Below, piece after piece: positions 8,622 through 17,097 of a stretch of DNA of 46,423 nt. The position numbers were made by a program, and so were the translations under genes. This DNA is from Rhodospirillales bacterium (GTDB lineage: Bacteria > Pseudomonadota > Alphaproteobacteria > Rhodospirillales > Magnetospirillaceae), in contig JAATGN010000388.1 in the NCBI GenBank assembly GCA_015654615.1, positions 1 through 46,423 of the forward strand, written 5' to 3'. Below the pieces are notes generated by a model that made no database searches, had not been told where the DNA came from, and was given only the letters and a program-made list of their open reading frames with translations. Each line of letters begins with the position of its first letter. Within the stretch, counting starts at the first letter, position 1.

Positions 8622-8930
8622 ATGAAAAGAGCCGTCCTGCTGACATCTCCCGAAATGGATGCCTTGGAGTTGCTGGGGCGGCGTATCAAGCTTGCCCGCC
8701 TTCGGCGCAACCTATCTCAGGGAGAACTCGCCGAACGGGTTGGCGTGACCAGGAAGACGTTCATTGCGTTGGAAACGGGTAAGGAGACGGTGAACATCGG
8801 AGCTCTCGTCAAGGTGCTGACGGTTCTTGGGTATACGGACCGGCTCCCGGAGATGTTGGCGTCCGATCCGCTCGGAGAGGAAATGGAGGCGATTCATGGC
8901 AGACGACGCGCCACGCGTCTGGAAAACTGA
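8622..8930 (+). CDS. hipB: HipB-like antitoxin, XRE-family DNA-binding protein
   Basis: The 102-residue protein contains a helix-turn-helix of the Cro/C1 (XRE) type at about residues 19-75, with LGRRIKLARLRRNLSQGELAERVGV forming the first helices (quoted here only as its location) and TRKTFIALETGK the recognition segment. This is the architecture of HipB antitoxins, which bind HipA and repress their own promoter. The gene starts just after a perfect 15-bp inverted repeat and overlaps hipA by 35 bp, as expected for a coupled toxin-antitoxin pair. The ribosome site is weak (GGGTAA). Confidence 0.88.
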   Translation: MKRAVLLTSPEMDALELLGRRIKLARLRRNLSQGELAERVGVTRKTFIALETGKETVNIGALVKVLTVLGYTDRLPEMLASDPLGEEMEAIHGRRRATRLEN

Positions 8931-10185
8931 CCCGGACAATCGGGTGGCGAAGATGTCGGTCTTCGCCAATGTCGGCGGCGAACCGCACCTGGCCGGCGTC
9001 ATGACATTCCAAGGCCGGCGCGGTGGTCTCCGACAGTGCCTGTTCAGGTACGACCAGGACTGGCTCTCCAGGCCAGGCGCGCGGCCACTGTACGCGCATG
9101 GGTTGCCATTGCGCCGGGCGACGCAGAGTCTTCCGCCACACGAGGTTCCTCTCCCCTTCTATGACGCGAGTCCCGACGGTTGGGGCAAGGCGTTGTTGGG
9201 GATGGCCTATCCCGATATTCAGTTGGGTGCTCCCGAATATATCGCGGCCTCGGGCAACGATCGGGTGGGCAATCTACAGTTCGGTCCGAACGAGGACGAG
9301 CCGTCGGTTTGGATTCCCGCTCCCGTGATGCTGGAATTGCCGAACGACGAGGATGACTTGGTCGACCTCATGGATGCAGCCGATGCATTCGAGAATGGAG
9401 TCGCCACTCGATCACACCTTGCCAGGCTGCTGGACAGCGGCGCGGATATCGGCGGGGCAAGGCCAAAAGCCCGCATTCTCGTCGACGGCGAACCATGGCT
9501 TGTGAAGCTGCGGGCCAGCGGTGATCGCTTCGATATGCAACGCGTCGAAGCTGCATGCCTGTCCGTGGCCGCACAGGCCGGTATCGAGACGCCGGACCAT
9601 CGCGTCGAACCGGTGGGTGGACGAACCGCGTTGTTGGTCAAAAGATTCGACAGGAACGGTCCGCTTCGACATCCCTACACGAGCGCAGCGACCGTTCTCG
9701 AAGTCCCTCCGTCGGTTTACGGTTCGAATAATGCATCCTATGCGGATCTGGTTCTCAAGGCGCGAAGGGTCGGGGTCGCGGACTGCTCACGCCTGCTTTT
9801 CGAACGCATGCTGCTGAACTGCTTCTTGAACAACACCGACGACCACCTCCACAACCACGGCTTTATCGACGACGGCGCAGGCTGGCGCCTGTCGCCCTTG
9901 TTCGATGTCGTTCCGCAAGTCGGGCGTGCGCTTGTATTACGTCCCGCCCGGGGGACGACAGCGGAAGCGGATCCGAACAAGGCGCTGTTGGCGCACGACC
10001 AATTCGGTATCGGTCGAGATGAGGCACAAGACTGTTTCGATAGGGTGCGTGCCGCCGCTGCTTCTTTTCCCGATTGGCTGAGCCATCACGGCGTATCCAA
10101 TGACGATCTGAAGATCGTAGCCCAACTGGCCCCCCATGCCATGGAGGCTGCGAACACCGTCACGCGATCCCGGAGTGGCCCGTAG
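8896..10185 (+). CDS. hipA: HipA-family Ser/Thr kinase toxin
   Basis: The 429-residue protein matches HipA kinases in length and motifs. The N-terminal subdomain has the family SPDGWGKALLG (about 92-102). GGARPKA (186-192) is the ATP-loop motif, and WLVKLR (Lys204) is the nucleotide-binding lysine. NNTDDHLHNHGF (312-323) is the catalytic loop and LFDVVPQ (335-341) the metal-binding segment. HipA kinases phosphorylate a tRNA synthetase, GltX in E. coli, to slow growth; the target here is unknown. The start at 8896 is chosen because GGAGG lies just upstream; frames opening further left have no such site. All key residues look intact, so an active toxin is likely. Confidence 0.9.
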   Translation: MADDAPRVWKTDPDNRVAKMSVFANVGGEPHLAGVMTFQGRRGGLRQCLFRYDQDWLSRPGARPLYAHGLPLRRATQSLPPHEVPLPFYDASPDGWGKALLGMAYPDIQLGAPEYIAASGNDRVGNLQFGPNEDEPSVWIPAPVMLELPNDEDDLVDLMDAADAFENGVATRSHLARLLDSGADIGGARPKARILVDGEPWLVKLRASGDRFDMQRVEAACLSVAAQAGIETPDHRVEPVGGRTALLVKRFDRNGPLRHPYTSAATVLEVPPSVYGSNNASYADLVLKARRVGVADCSRLLFERMLLNCFLNNTDDHLHNHGFIDDGAGWRLSPLFDVVPQVGRALVLRPARGTTAEADPNKALLAHDQFGIGRDEAQDCFDRVRAAAASFPDWLSHHGVSNDDLKIVAQLAPHAMEAANTVTRSRSGP

Positions 10186-10269
10186 GTTCCCTACTGCCCC
10201 TATGGTGCGCATGACCTCGTCCTTAAAGGACGGGACACTTCGAAAGCGATCCTCTCCGCCGCCATAATG

Positions 10270-10320
10270 GCGGCGCTATCCGTGTTCATCTGTGCCCATC
10301 TGCGTTCATCCGTGTTTCCT
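10270..10320 (+). repeat. Composite element E1, right arm
   Basis: Following GCGGCGCTATCCG, four consecutive units of about 10 bases with consensus TCYGYGTTCA run from 10279. This is the right arm that would continue the core ending at 8466 if the hipBA cassette were removed. The palindrome CGCCGCCAT-A-ATGGCGGCG (10257-10275) overlaps its left border. Confidence 0.7.
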
Positions 10321-10436
10321 AAAAATCCTTGCGGCCGGCGAGGGGATTCTATCCCACCACTGACCGCCGCCGTTCGATGACGGCGCGCCGGCCGAGCAAT
10401 CCATCGTTTCGCGACCTGACCGAGGGTGAGAGACCC
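10321..10436. other. Scar of a tandem duplication (epimerase and gdh 3'-end remnants)
   Basis: 10321-10360 resembles 10601-10640 at the epimerase 3' end, and 10371-10402 matches 10759-10790 inside the epimerase gene with about two mismatches. From 10403 the sequence resembles the last bases of the glutamate dehydrogenase gene (CCTGACCGAGG...GTGAGAG, compare 8331-8349). The order epimerase remnant then gdh remnant is what a tandem copy of the gdh-to-epimerase junction would leave after deletion. Confidence 0.55.
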
Positions 10437-10473
10437 AAGTCTTCACGCGAACGGCATATCAACGACATATCAT

Positions 10474-10600
10474 AGGAACACAGATGAACGCAGATGGGCA
10501 CAGATGAACACGGATAGGAATGCCCCGGTATCTTCGCGATCTTCGGTCCACATCGCTTGGCATGGTCGGAGACTGCCTGCGGCGCTAACCGTGTTCTCCT
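10474..10600 (+). repeat. Composite intergenic element E2
   Basis: The left arm (10474-10519) is four units of 10 bases of the type ACACAGATGA. The core at 10520-10585 matches E1 closely and ends in GCCTGCGGCGCTA. The right arm is reduced to about one unit (CCGTGTTCTC). The element lies just beyond the 3' end of the epimerase gene. Confidence 0.75.
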
Positions 10601-10628
10601 AAAATCCCCCGCTGCCGGCGAGGGGGCT

Positions 10629-11585
10629 CTATTTCACCACGGGCCGATGACGGAACCACTCGGCGGTGGCGGCCAGGCCGCTGTCGAGGGAGACCGGCGG
10701 TGTCCAGCCGAAGCGGCGGCGGAAGGCCTGGTCGTCGATTTGCAGCGAACCGATGATGCGTTCGACGGCGGCGCGCCGGCCGAGCAATCCGCCCAGCCCC
10801 AGCAGCAGGGCGGGCGGCACCGGCAGCAGGCGGGCCGGACGATGCAGGGTCCGGGCGATTTTCCGGATCAATTCCGCTGTCGAAATATCTTCTCCGTCGC
10901 GCAACAGGAAGGTCTCGCATCGTCCTGCCGGTTCGCGCAGGACCAGGGCGACGGCGTCGGCCAGGTTTTCCACGAAGATCAGGCTGCGGTGATTGTCGAC
11001 GGCGCCGAAAGGCAGCGGCCAACCCCGGGCTGCCGCCTTGAGAAGACTGAGGAAGTTTCCGCCGACCCCAGGTCCGTAGACCAGCGGCGGACGCAGGATG
11101 GTGACATGCATCGCCGTTTCCTCGGCCAGGCGCCGCAAACCCTGTTCGGCCTGCCATTTGCTGCTGTCGAAGGCGTTGGCCGGGGCCGGGGGGTCGGCCT
11201 CGCTGAAAGGCCGTCCGCCGGTTTTTTCGCCGTTGACCCGGATGCTGCTCATGAAAAGGAAGCGCCGCACCCCGAGATGCGCCGCGGCGCGGGCCAGATG
11301 CAGCGTTCCCTCGGTGTTGATGCGGCGGAATTCCGCCACGGGATCGGCCGAGCGCTCCTTCATCACATGGACCCGGGCCGCCAGATGGACCACCGCGTCG
11401 ATGCCGGCCAGGGCCTCGGTCCAGGCCGCGTCCGGCCCGATGGCGGCGATCGGGCGGGCCTCGACGCCGGCCGGCAGCGGCACGTCGCGGCGGACCGCGC
11501 CGAACACCCGCCAGCCTGCGGCTTGCAGCCTGAGGCAGACGGCGGCGCCCACGAAGCCGTTGGCGCCGGTCACCAGGACCTTCAT
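10629..11585 (-). CDS. NAD-dependent sugar epimerase/reductase (WbpV/WreQ-like)
   Basis: This 318-residue short-chain dehydrogenase/reductase begins MKVLVTGANGFVGAAV, the Rossmann GxxGxxG nucleotide site. It has the serine of MSSIRVNGE near residue 120 and, in place of the usual Tyr-x3-Lys, FDSSKWQAE near 143-151. The family includes UDP-glucose 4-epimerases and the C4-reductases WbpV and WreQ, which turn UDP-4-keto-6-deoxy-GlcNAc into UDP-FucNAc or UDP-QuiNAc. The start overlaps the sugar-1-P transferase stop as ATGA, so the two are coupled. That pairing and the WbpM-like dehydratase at 17329 favour a reductase making the initiating sugar. This is inference from context; a plain epimerase cannot be excluded. 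Its active-site Phe where Tyr is normal deserves a check. Confidence 0.8.
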   Translation of the reverse strand: MKVLVTGANGFVGAAVCLRLQAAGWRVFGAVRRDVPLPAGVEARPIAAIGPDAAWTEALAGIDAVVHLAARVHVMKERSADPVAEFRRINTEGTLHLARAAAHLGVRRFLFMSSIRVNGEKTGGRPFSEADPPAPANAFDSSKWQAEQGLRRLAEETAMHVTILRPPLVYGPGVGGNFLSLLKAAARGWPLPFGAVDNHRSLIFVENLADAVALVLREPAGRCETFLLRDGEDISTAELIRKIARTLHRPARLLPVPPALLLGLGGLLGRRAAVERIIGSLQIDDQAFRRRFGWTPPVSLDSGLAATAEWFRHRPVVK

Positions 11586-12583
11586 CGTCCGGCTCCTTTG
11601 CCGAGGCCGGCCAGCAGCGCCAGCAGAGCCGCGACATCGGCCGCGGCGATCAGAAGCGCCGTCAGGGGATGGCTCTCGGCCCACCAGGCCAGAACCACCA
11701 GCAGGACGTTGGCCCCGAGGATCAGACCGGCGACGCGGGCGTGGCCGGCGCCGCCGCGGACGGCCTGCTGATAGAAATGCTGGCGATGCGCCTGGAGCAG
11801 CGGTTCGCCGCGCAGGGCCCGCCTGCCGAGGGTGAGCGTCGCATCGGCCAGATAATAGGCCGGCAGGATCAGGGCCGCCGCCCAATGGCCGCGGCCGGCC
11901 GCCGACAGCAGCAGCCACCCCAGCAGATAGCCGATCGGCACGCTGCCGCAGTCGCCCAGGAAGATCTTGGCCGGATGCCAGTTCCACACCAGGAAGCCCA
12001 GGGCGGCGCCGACCATGACCAGACCCAGGCCCGCCCCGAACGGATCGCCGTTCAGCAGGGCGAGGCCGGCCAGACCGCCCCCGATGCTGGCCGTTTCCAC
12101 GCCGCTGATGCCGTCGATGCCGTCCATGAAATTGAAGAGATGGACGAACCAGACCCAGGCGCCACGCCCCGCCAGACGGTCGGCCCCCAGCCCCAGCCAG
12201 CCCTGGCAAAACAGTTGATCGGCCGGCCAGGCCGCCAGCCCGGCCGCCACCACGACGATATGTACGCCCAGGCGCAACCGCGCCGGCAGCCCGTCCTTGT
12301 CGTCGAACCAGGACAAGACCAGCAGGATGAAGGCCCCGGCGATGGCGCCCCACACCTGCCCGGCGTCTTCCGAGGCGGCCCCCAGGCAGGCCAGGGCGAG
12401 CCAGGCGGCCAGGATGACCGGGGTGACCGCCAGTCCGCCGCCGCGCGGCGTCGGGCGGCTGTGGCTGGACCGCTCGTTGGGATGATCGAGGATCTGTTCA
12501 TGGCGCAGCCAGGCCAGGACCAGCCGGGTTCCGGCGACGGCGGCGAGCAGCGGCAGCAGGAAGGAGGGAACGAGGACGGCCAT
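11582..12583 (-). CDS. Undecaprenyl-phosphate sugar-1-phosphate transferase (WecA/WbpL/WreU family)
   Basis: This 333-residue multispanning protein belongs to glycosyltransferase family 4 of the MraY/WecA type. It shows HPNERSSHSRPTPRGGG near residues 35-49, WFDDKDGLPAR near 92, FMDGIDGISG near 152 with the catalytic Asp residues, and FLGDCGSVPIGYLLGW near 207. Such enzymes move a HexNAc-1-phosphate onto undecaprenyl phosphate at the cytoplasmic membrane and so begin O-antigen synthesis. The stop overlaps the next gene's start. Together with the downstream reductase it matches the WbpL-WbpV and WreU-WreQ pairs, which start on FucNAc or QuiNAc. Confidence 0.88.
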   Translation of the reverse strand: MAVLVPSFLLPLLAAVAGTRLVLAWLRHEQILDHPNERSSHSRPTPRGGGLAVTPVILAAWLALACLGAASEDAGQVWGAIAGAFILLVLSWFDDKDGLPARLRLGVHIVVVAAGLAAWPADQLFCQGWLGLGADRLAGRGAWVWFVHLFNFMDGIDGISGVETASIGGGLAGLALLNGDPFGAGLGLVMVGAALGFLVWNWHPAKIFLGDCGSVPIGYLLGWLLLSAAGRGHWAAALILPAYYLADATLTLGRRALRGEPLLQAHRQHFYQQAVRGGAGHARVAGLILGANVLLVVLAWWAESHPLTALLIAAADVAALLALLAGLGKGAGR

Positions 12584-12602
12584 GCCACGAAGACTCTTTC
12601 CG

Positions 12603-13718
12603 TCAGACCGGCATCAGCATGCGGTACAGGGCCAAATGCGGGGCGATCACCTGCTGGCTGGAAAATTCCCGTTCCGCCCGCTCGCGCGCCCGGCGGCCCA
12701 GGCGGGCCCTCAACTGCGGATCTTCGGCCAGCCGCTGCAGGGCGTCGGCCAGCGGCGGCGCCTGACGGACCGGGACCAGCAGGCCGTTGTCGTCGTCCCT
12801 CACCAGTTCGTTGCAGCCCGGCACGTCGGTGGCGAGCAGGGGGCGGCCGCAGGCGGCGGCCTCCAGCAAGGCCTTGGGCAGGCCCTCGCGATAGGAGGGC
12901 AGGACGGCGATCTGCGCCTGGCGCCAGACCTCGCGGACATCGTCCTTGTATCCCCACCATTCGACCAGGCCCTCCTCGACCCAGCGGCGGACCTCGGCCT
13001 CGGGGATGGTCCGCGGATTGGCCGGGTCGGGTTTGCCGACCAGGGCGATGCGCAAATCGACGCCGCGGGCCTTCAAAAGGCGGGCGGCTTCGACCAATTC
13101 GCCGATTCCCTTGTCCCACAGCAGCCGGGCCACCGCCGCGGCGAGCGGCGTCCCGGGAAGTTCCGGTTGCGGAACGAATTTCTCGACGTCGATGCCGGCG
13201 CCCCGAATCAGATGCACCTGGCCGGGGGCGACCAGCGTTTCGAAGAACGCCTTGTCATAAGCATTCTGGACGATGACATGGCGCCCCTTGGCGCCGAACA
13301 GGAAGCGAAAGGCGGCGACGAGCAACGGTCGCAGCAGTCCGGCCGCGCCGCGCCGGTTGATGAAGACATAGCCCAGGCCGGACACCGCATTGATCACCCG
13401 GTCGACCCCGGTGAGGCGGGCGGCGAGGGAGCCGAACACGGCGGGCTTCAGGGCCACGTTGTGCAGGATGTCCGGCTTGACCCGGCGCAGCAGGCCGATC
13501 AGGGCGGCGATCTCGCGCACCGGATTGCCGATCCGCCGGTCGAGGTTCAGTTCATGCAGGACGAATCCCTCGGCCCGGATCGCCGCGGCATGCCGGTCGA
13601 TCCGGGTCGCCACGTGAATTTCGAAGCCGATTTCCCGGGCCGCCTTGGCCAGATCCAGCCGATGGCTGCAGAAATACCAATCCTCGGTGACCAGAAACAA
13701 CAGACGTGGCCGCTTCAT
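12603..13718 (-). CDS. Glycosyltransferase family 4
   Basis: The 371-residue product has the GT-B fold of family 4. The N-terminal domain contains the LFLVTEDWYFCSHRL start and ILHNVALKPAVFGSL near residue 87. The C-terminal nucleotide-sugar domain carries the E-x7-E region in SYREGLPKALLEAAACGRP near 275-293. The start is taken at 13718 because the family motif starts right there (MKRPRLLF) and its ATG overlaps the stop of the upstream gene. The acceptor and donor cannot be told from sequence. Its position in the coupled chain with the sugar-1-P transferase suggests that it adds an early O-antigen residue. Confidence 0.85.
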   Translation of the reverse strand: MKRPRLLFLVTEDWYFCSHRLDLAKAAREIGFEIHVATRIDRHAAAIRAEGFVLHELNLDRRIGNPVREIAALIGLLRRVKPDILHNVALKPAVFGSLAARLTGVDRVINAVSGLGYVFINRRGAAGLLRPLLVAAFRFLFGAKGRHVIVQNAYDKAFFETLVAPGQVHLIRGAGIDVEKFVPQPELPGTPLAAAVARLLWDKGIGELVEAARLLKARGVDLRIALVGKPDPANPRTIPEAEVRRWVEEGLVEWWGYKDDVREVWRQAQIAVLPSYREGLPKALLEAAACGRPLLATDVPGCNELVRDDDNGLLVPVRQAPPLADALQRLAEDPQLRARLGRRARERAEREFSSQQVIAPHLALYRMLMPV

Positions 13719-15421
13719 GCCTGCCCCCGATACGGCAGGACGCGGACACGGCCGCGCCAGGGAAGATTGAGCCGTCCGCCGATTTCGATGACCTTCAGGG
13801 GTTCGGTCACGCCGAAGCCGCACCAGCGGCAGCCATCGCCGATCGTCAGGGGCTGGTCGGCGATCAGTCGGAACCCTCGGCCGGCGCCTTCGAGGAGGAC
13901 CGTCCGGTCATCTTCGCGGCGGACGGCGAGCGGCGTCAGGAAGCGCCGGCTGACCACGGTCCGGCCCGTGCCGTTCAGCATGTCGTCGATGACGACGCCG
14001 CCCTCGGCGAAATGCCAGCGCCGGCTGCCGTCCCGCAGGCCGCCTCTTCCGGCCAGGGCCCCGAAGACCAGGCTGGCGCCGTCGAATTCGGCCCGCAGGC
14101 GGGGCGGCATGCCGCCCACCTGCCGGCGAAAGGCATCGCTGTAGTTCGGATGGCCGAACGGATAGGGATCGCGCCTGTCCAGTTGCAGGCCGCCGTGCGC
14201 CGTGGCCTTGCGGCAAAGGGTCCGGCCATTGATGTTGCCGCAATGGCTGCCGCCGGCGTCGACGAAAATGGGAACGCCTTCGAAATGAAGCTCGCAGGAT
14301 CCCAGGTCCTGATGGCCGTATCCATCGAAGGCCGGCCAGCCGTCCGGCGCGGCGTGCCACAGACCGCTCCAGCCGTCCTGATCGACGCGCAGCCAGCCGT
14401 CGGCGCGCAGGGCCTCGAGGTCGGGAAGGCAGCTGTCGTCGCGCAGTTCCTTGAGGCAGGCGCGTTCGGCGGCGGGCAACTGGCCGGTCCAGCCCTGTTC
14501 CATGGCGGCGCCGCGCAGCAATCCCCTCAGCCAGCCGAGCGGCAGATTTTCGACGACGTCGCCGATCAGCGGCAGGCCGCCCGGCAAGGTCAGCGGTGGC
14601 ACCACCGCCAGGGCCCGGCGCAGGACGCTCTCCAGCGGCGCCGCCTCGGTCCGCGCGTGGCGGCGGGCGGCCAGCCAGGCGTCGGCCAGGCTTTGGCACA
14701 GACGCAGGTGATAATGGGTCGATTCGAGAAGGCTGACCCCGGAGGGCGACAGCAGGCGGCCGCATTCGGCCAGCAGCGCCGCCAGGCCGAAGTCGGCCGT
14801 GGCCGGCATGGCGAGATCGAGACCGAGGCGGATCAGCGCATGGGCGCGCCGCGCCAGGAGAACGGGCGGCGCGGCGCGCTCGGCGAAACTGGACAGCAGG
14901 ACCGCGGCATGGGTTTCGAGCGCCGCCAGGGTTTGCCGGCGCGGGGCCGGCAGGCCGCGAAGCCGCACCCGGTCGAGCAGGGCGAGGGAGCGTTCGGCGA
15001 CGATATCGGCGTTCCAGGCGAGTCCCGACGCTTCGGACGACGCATGGCGGTCGAGCCAGGCCGGCCACAGGACCGCCAGCGCGATTCCGTCGGGATCCTG
15101 CGCCATCCAGGCAAATCCCTGGAAGGCGGCGGCGGTGGCCGGATCGTCCCATCGCCGGTCGAGCAGGCCGTCGGCCTTGCCGGGGACCACCCGTAGCGTC
15201 TCGCCGCCCGGCAAGGTCAGCAAGACGGTGGCCGGTTTGCCCGGCGACCAATCGGGAAGGTCGGTTCGGCCGGGGGTCTCGGCGGCGGGCCTGGTATTCA
15301 GATAGGCCGGCGGCGCGGGCCGGGCGGCGACCGGCCAGCGGTTCCGCAGCCGGCCGAACGCCCAGCGCCGTTGGACGGGATCCGTCAGGACCTGCAAATA
15401 TGTCAAGAAACCACCGCTCAT
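13715..15421 (-). CDS. Heparinase II/III-like protein
   Basis: The 568-residue protein has an alpha-toroid N-terminal half, with many Leu/Ala-rich helices to about residue 320. A beta-sandwich half follows, with GYGHQDLGSCELHFEGVPIFVDAG near 370 (described by position), LCRKATAHGGLQLD near 405 and the RRFLTPL region near 500. This is the heparinase II/III family, which cleaves uronic-acid polysaccharides by elimination. No signal peptide is obvious, so it may act in the cytoplasm or be exported unusually. It ends in an ATGA overlap with the GT4 gene. Enzymes like this inside biosynthesis clusters may trim or edit the product. A GTG at 15427 is a possible start in place of the ATG at 15421. 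Confidence 0.8.
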   Translation of the reverse strand: MSGGFLTYLQVLTDPVQRRWAFGRLRNRWPVAARPAPPAYLNTRPAAETPGRTDLPDWSPGKPATVLLTLPGGETLRVVPGKADGLLDRRWDDPATAAAFQGFAWMAQDPDGIALAVLWPAWLDRHASSEASGLAWNADIVAERSLALLDRVRLRGLPAPRRQTLAALETHAAVLLSSFAERAAPPVLLARRAHALIRLGLDLAMPATADFGLAALLAECGRLLSPSGVSLLESTHYHLRLCQSLADAWLAARRHARTEAAPLESVLRRALAVVPPLTLPGGLPLIGDVVENLPLGWLRGLLRGAAMEQGWTGQLPAAERACLKELRDDSCLPDLEALRADGWLRVDQDGWSGLWHAAPDGWPAFDGYGHQDLGSCELHFEGVPIFVDAGGSHCGNINGRTLCRKATAHGGLQLDRRDPYPFGHPNYSDAFRRQVGGMPPRLRAEFDGASLVFGALAGRGGLRDGSRRWHFAEGGVVIDDMLNGTGRTVVSRRFLTPLAVRREDDRTVLLEGAGRGFRLIADQPLTIGDGCRWCGFGVTEPLKVIEIGGRLNLPWRGRVRVLPYRGQA

Positions 15422-15589
15422 CGCCACCGTCCGATCGCTCGGCCTTTTGAAATATCATCACTTCGGGCGGGTACATTAGCCCGAGCGATCGAGAGAAGGA
15501 ACCGTCAAGTCTGGCCGACCCGGCCTCGCAAAAGCCGCTGGCGTTTCGGCGGGACCCCATGTATAGCCGCGTAAAGCATTCGGGGATCC

Positions 15590-16900
15590 GTGTTGACGAG
15601 GGAAACAGCCAAAGCCGAGACATCCGTCGGCATGATCCGCCTGGCGGCGGCCTTGCTGCTCCTGGCGCCGGTGCTGTCCCTGCACAAGGCGCTGGTGATG
15701 GCGCCGCTGCTGTCCCTGCTGTCGGCCTGCCTGCTGTTCGGTCTGCTGATCCGGGCGCCCGCCCGGTGGGGTCTTCTGCGTTCCGCGATGACGGCCCAAC
15801 GCCCCTTGCCGCTGCTCTTCGCCGCCCTGCTGCTGTGGATCTTCGCCGCCTGCTTCTGGTCGTTCGATCCGCTTTTCAGCCTGAGAAGCCTGGCCATGCT
15901 GATCGGCACGCTGACCGGCGGATGGCTGCTGGTGGTGCTGTTCGGCCGCCTGCCGTCCGACCGCCAGGGCCGTCTGGCGGCAGCCCTGGCGATCGGCCTG
16001 GGACTGGCCGGCTTCAGCATGCTGGCCCTGGGCCTCCTCGAACGAAGCGGTCTGGTCGATATCGGCCATCTGCTGTGGAACATGGATGCCGATACCACCG
16101 TCGTCGCCTTGCTGGTCTGGCCGGCGATGGCCTGGCTGGCCGGCTCGGGCCGCCGCCGCGCGGCGATCGGCCTGTTGCTGGTTTGCCTGGCGGGCGTCGG
16201 TCTGGCGCACGATCTGGCGGCCAAGGTCGCCCTGCTGGCGGCCGGATCGACCTGGCTGGTCGCCCGCTGGCGTCCGCGCCCGGTCTTGCGGACGATCGCC
16301 GTGGCGTCGGTCGCCTGCTGCCTGCTGGCCCCTCTGGCCGCGTCCCTGCTGCCGCCGTCCCAGGAAAGCGCGGAATGGGGCTGGTTGCCGTCGTCGGCCC
16401 ACCATCGGCTGACCATCTGGTCCTTTACCGCCCGGCATATCGCGGAGCGTCCGGCGTTCGGCTGGGGCTTCGACGGGTCGCGGGCGATTCCCGGCGGCAA
16501 GACGCATGTTCCCGTGGTCCGCCTCAAAGGCTGCGCGCAAAACGCCGCGCCCATCGAGGTCCCGGGTTACGGCCGGCCGGTCGCCGGCGATTGCGTGGCC
16601 TGGGAGGAATCCCTGCCGCTGCATCCGCACGACGGCTGGCTGCAGGTCTGGCTCGAACTGGGCGGAATCGGCGCGCTTCTGGTCGCCCTGCTGGTCTGGC
16701 GGATCGTCGAGCGGCTGCGGCGCCGGCCGGCGACGCCGGCCGTCCAGGCGGCGCAGGCGACGGCGGCCGCGACCCTGGTCGCCGGCCTGATCATCTGCTC
16801 GGTGTCGTTCGGCATTTGGCAAAGCTGGTGGTTGTCCAGCCTGTGGATCGCCGCCGCCTTCACGGCTCCGCTGTTCCGGGAACCGGACATGGAAAGTTGA
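15590..16900 (+). CDS. O-antigen ligase/polymerase family membrane protein (WaaL/Wzy)
   Basis: The 436-residue protein has around ten hydrophobic spans. A large periplasmic loop near residues 265-350 contains HRLTIWSFTARHIAERPAFGWGFDGSR (described by position) and LPLHPHDGWLQVWLELGG, the pattern of O-antigen ligases and Wzy-like polymerases. Such proteins join undecaprenyl-linked O-units to each other or to lipid A-core in the periplasm. The sequence alone does not tell ligase from polymerase. The start is GTG at 15590, after GGGGA; TTG at 15593 and ATG at 15632 are alternatives. The gene is divergent from the heparinase-like gene, and the 168-bp gap has an AT-rich stretch suited to promoters. 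Confidence 0.85.
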   Translation: MLTRETAKAETSVGMIRLAAALLLLAPVLSLHKALVMAPLLSLLSACLLFGLLIRAPARWGLLRSAMTAQRPLPLLFAALLLWIFAACFWSFDPLFSLRSLAMLIGTLTGGWLLVVLFGRLPSDRQGRLAAALAIGLGLAGFSMLALGLLERSGLVDIGHLLWNMDADTTVVALLVWPAMAWLAGSGRRRAAIGLLLVCLAGVGLAHDLAAKVALLAAGSTWLVARWRPRPVLRTIAVASVACCLLAPLAASLLPPSQESAEWGWLPSSAHHRLTIWSFTARHIAERPAFGWGFDGSRAIPGGKTHVPVVRLKGCAQNAAPIEVPGYGRPVAGDCVAWEESLPLHPHDGWLQVWLELGGIGALLVALLVWRIVERLRRRPATPAVQAAQATAAATLVAGLIICSVSFGIWQSWWLSSLWIAAAFTAPLFREPDMES

Positions 16901-16978
16901 TCTTTTGCCCCTCGCCCGCCTGCGGGAGAGGGAAAAGGGGCAAAACCCCGGGCCCGCAAGTGCAGCAATTTCTCTTCC

Positions 16979-17011
16979 GTCATGGCCGGGCTGGTCCCGG
17001 CCATCCACGCC
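16979..17011. repeat. REP-like palindrome, first of an inverted pair
   Basis: The stem ATGGCCGGG (16982-16990) pairs with CCCGGCCAT (16996-17004) around CTGGT. This belongs to the abundant intergenic palindromes of the GTCATGGCC...CCATCCACG type seen in alphaproteobacteria. It is the inverted partner of the copy at 17098-17131. Confidence 0.7.
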
Positions 17012-17097
17012 GGGGGATGCCACAGGCCCTTCCATTGAGACGAAACGCTTGAATTCGCATGATTTTTCTCCGCCCCCGGCAATTCGAGGGCCGCACG

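Larger units (their letters stand above)
8454..10282 (+). mobile_element. Putative hipBA insertion cassette with direct and inverted ends
   Basis: The hipBA genes sit between two perfect copies of the 13-mer GCGGCGCTATCCG (8454-8466 and 10270-10282). Just inside are inverted 10-mers: CATTATGGCG at 8468-8477 and its complement CGCCATAATG at 10260-10269. Removing 8467-10269 rejoins the core of repeat E1 to its right arm in the arrangement seen in other copies. The cassette of about 1.8 kb has no transposase or integrase, so any movement would need a helper enzyme. The coding part is visibly less GC-rich than its neighbours. Confidence 0.55.

Noticed and set aside
10186-10269. Transposase or integrase remnant near hipBA
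   Set aside because: No coding frame with a recombinase motif was seen on either strand.
10279-10320. CRISPR-like array from the short tandem units
   Set aside because: Units are about 10 bases, degenerate and without spacers; no cas genes are present.
15428-15589. Gene in the gap between the heparinase-like and ligase-like genes
   Set aside because: Frames there extend into shadows of the neighbours; the gap looks like a divergent promoter region.
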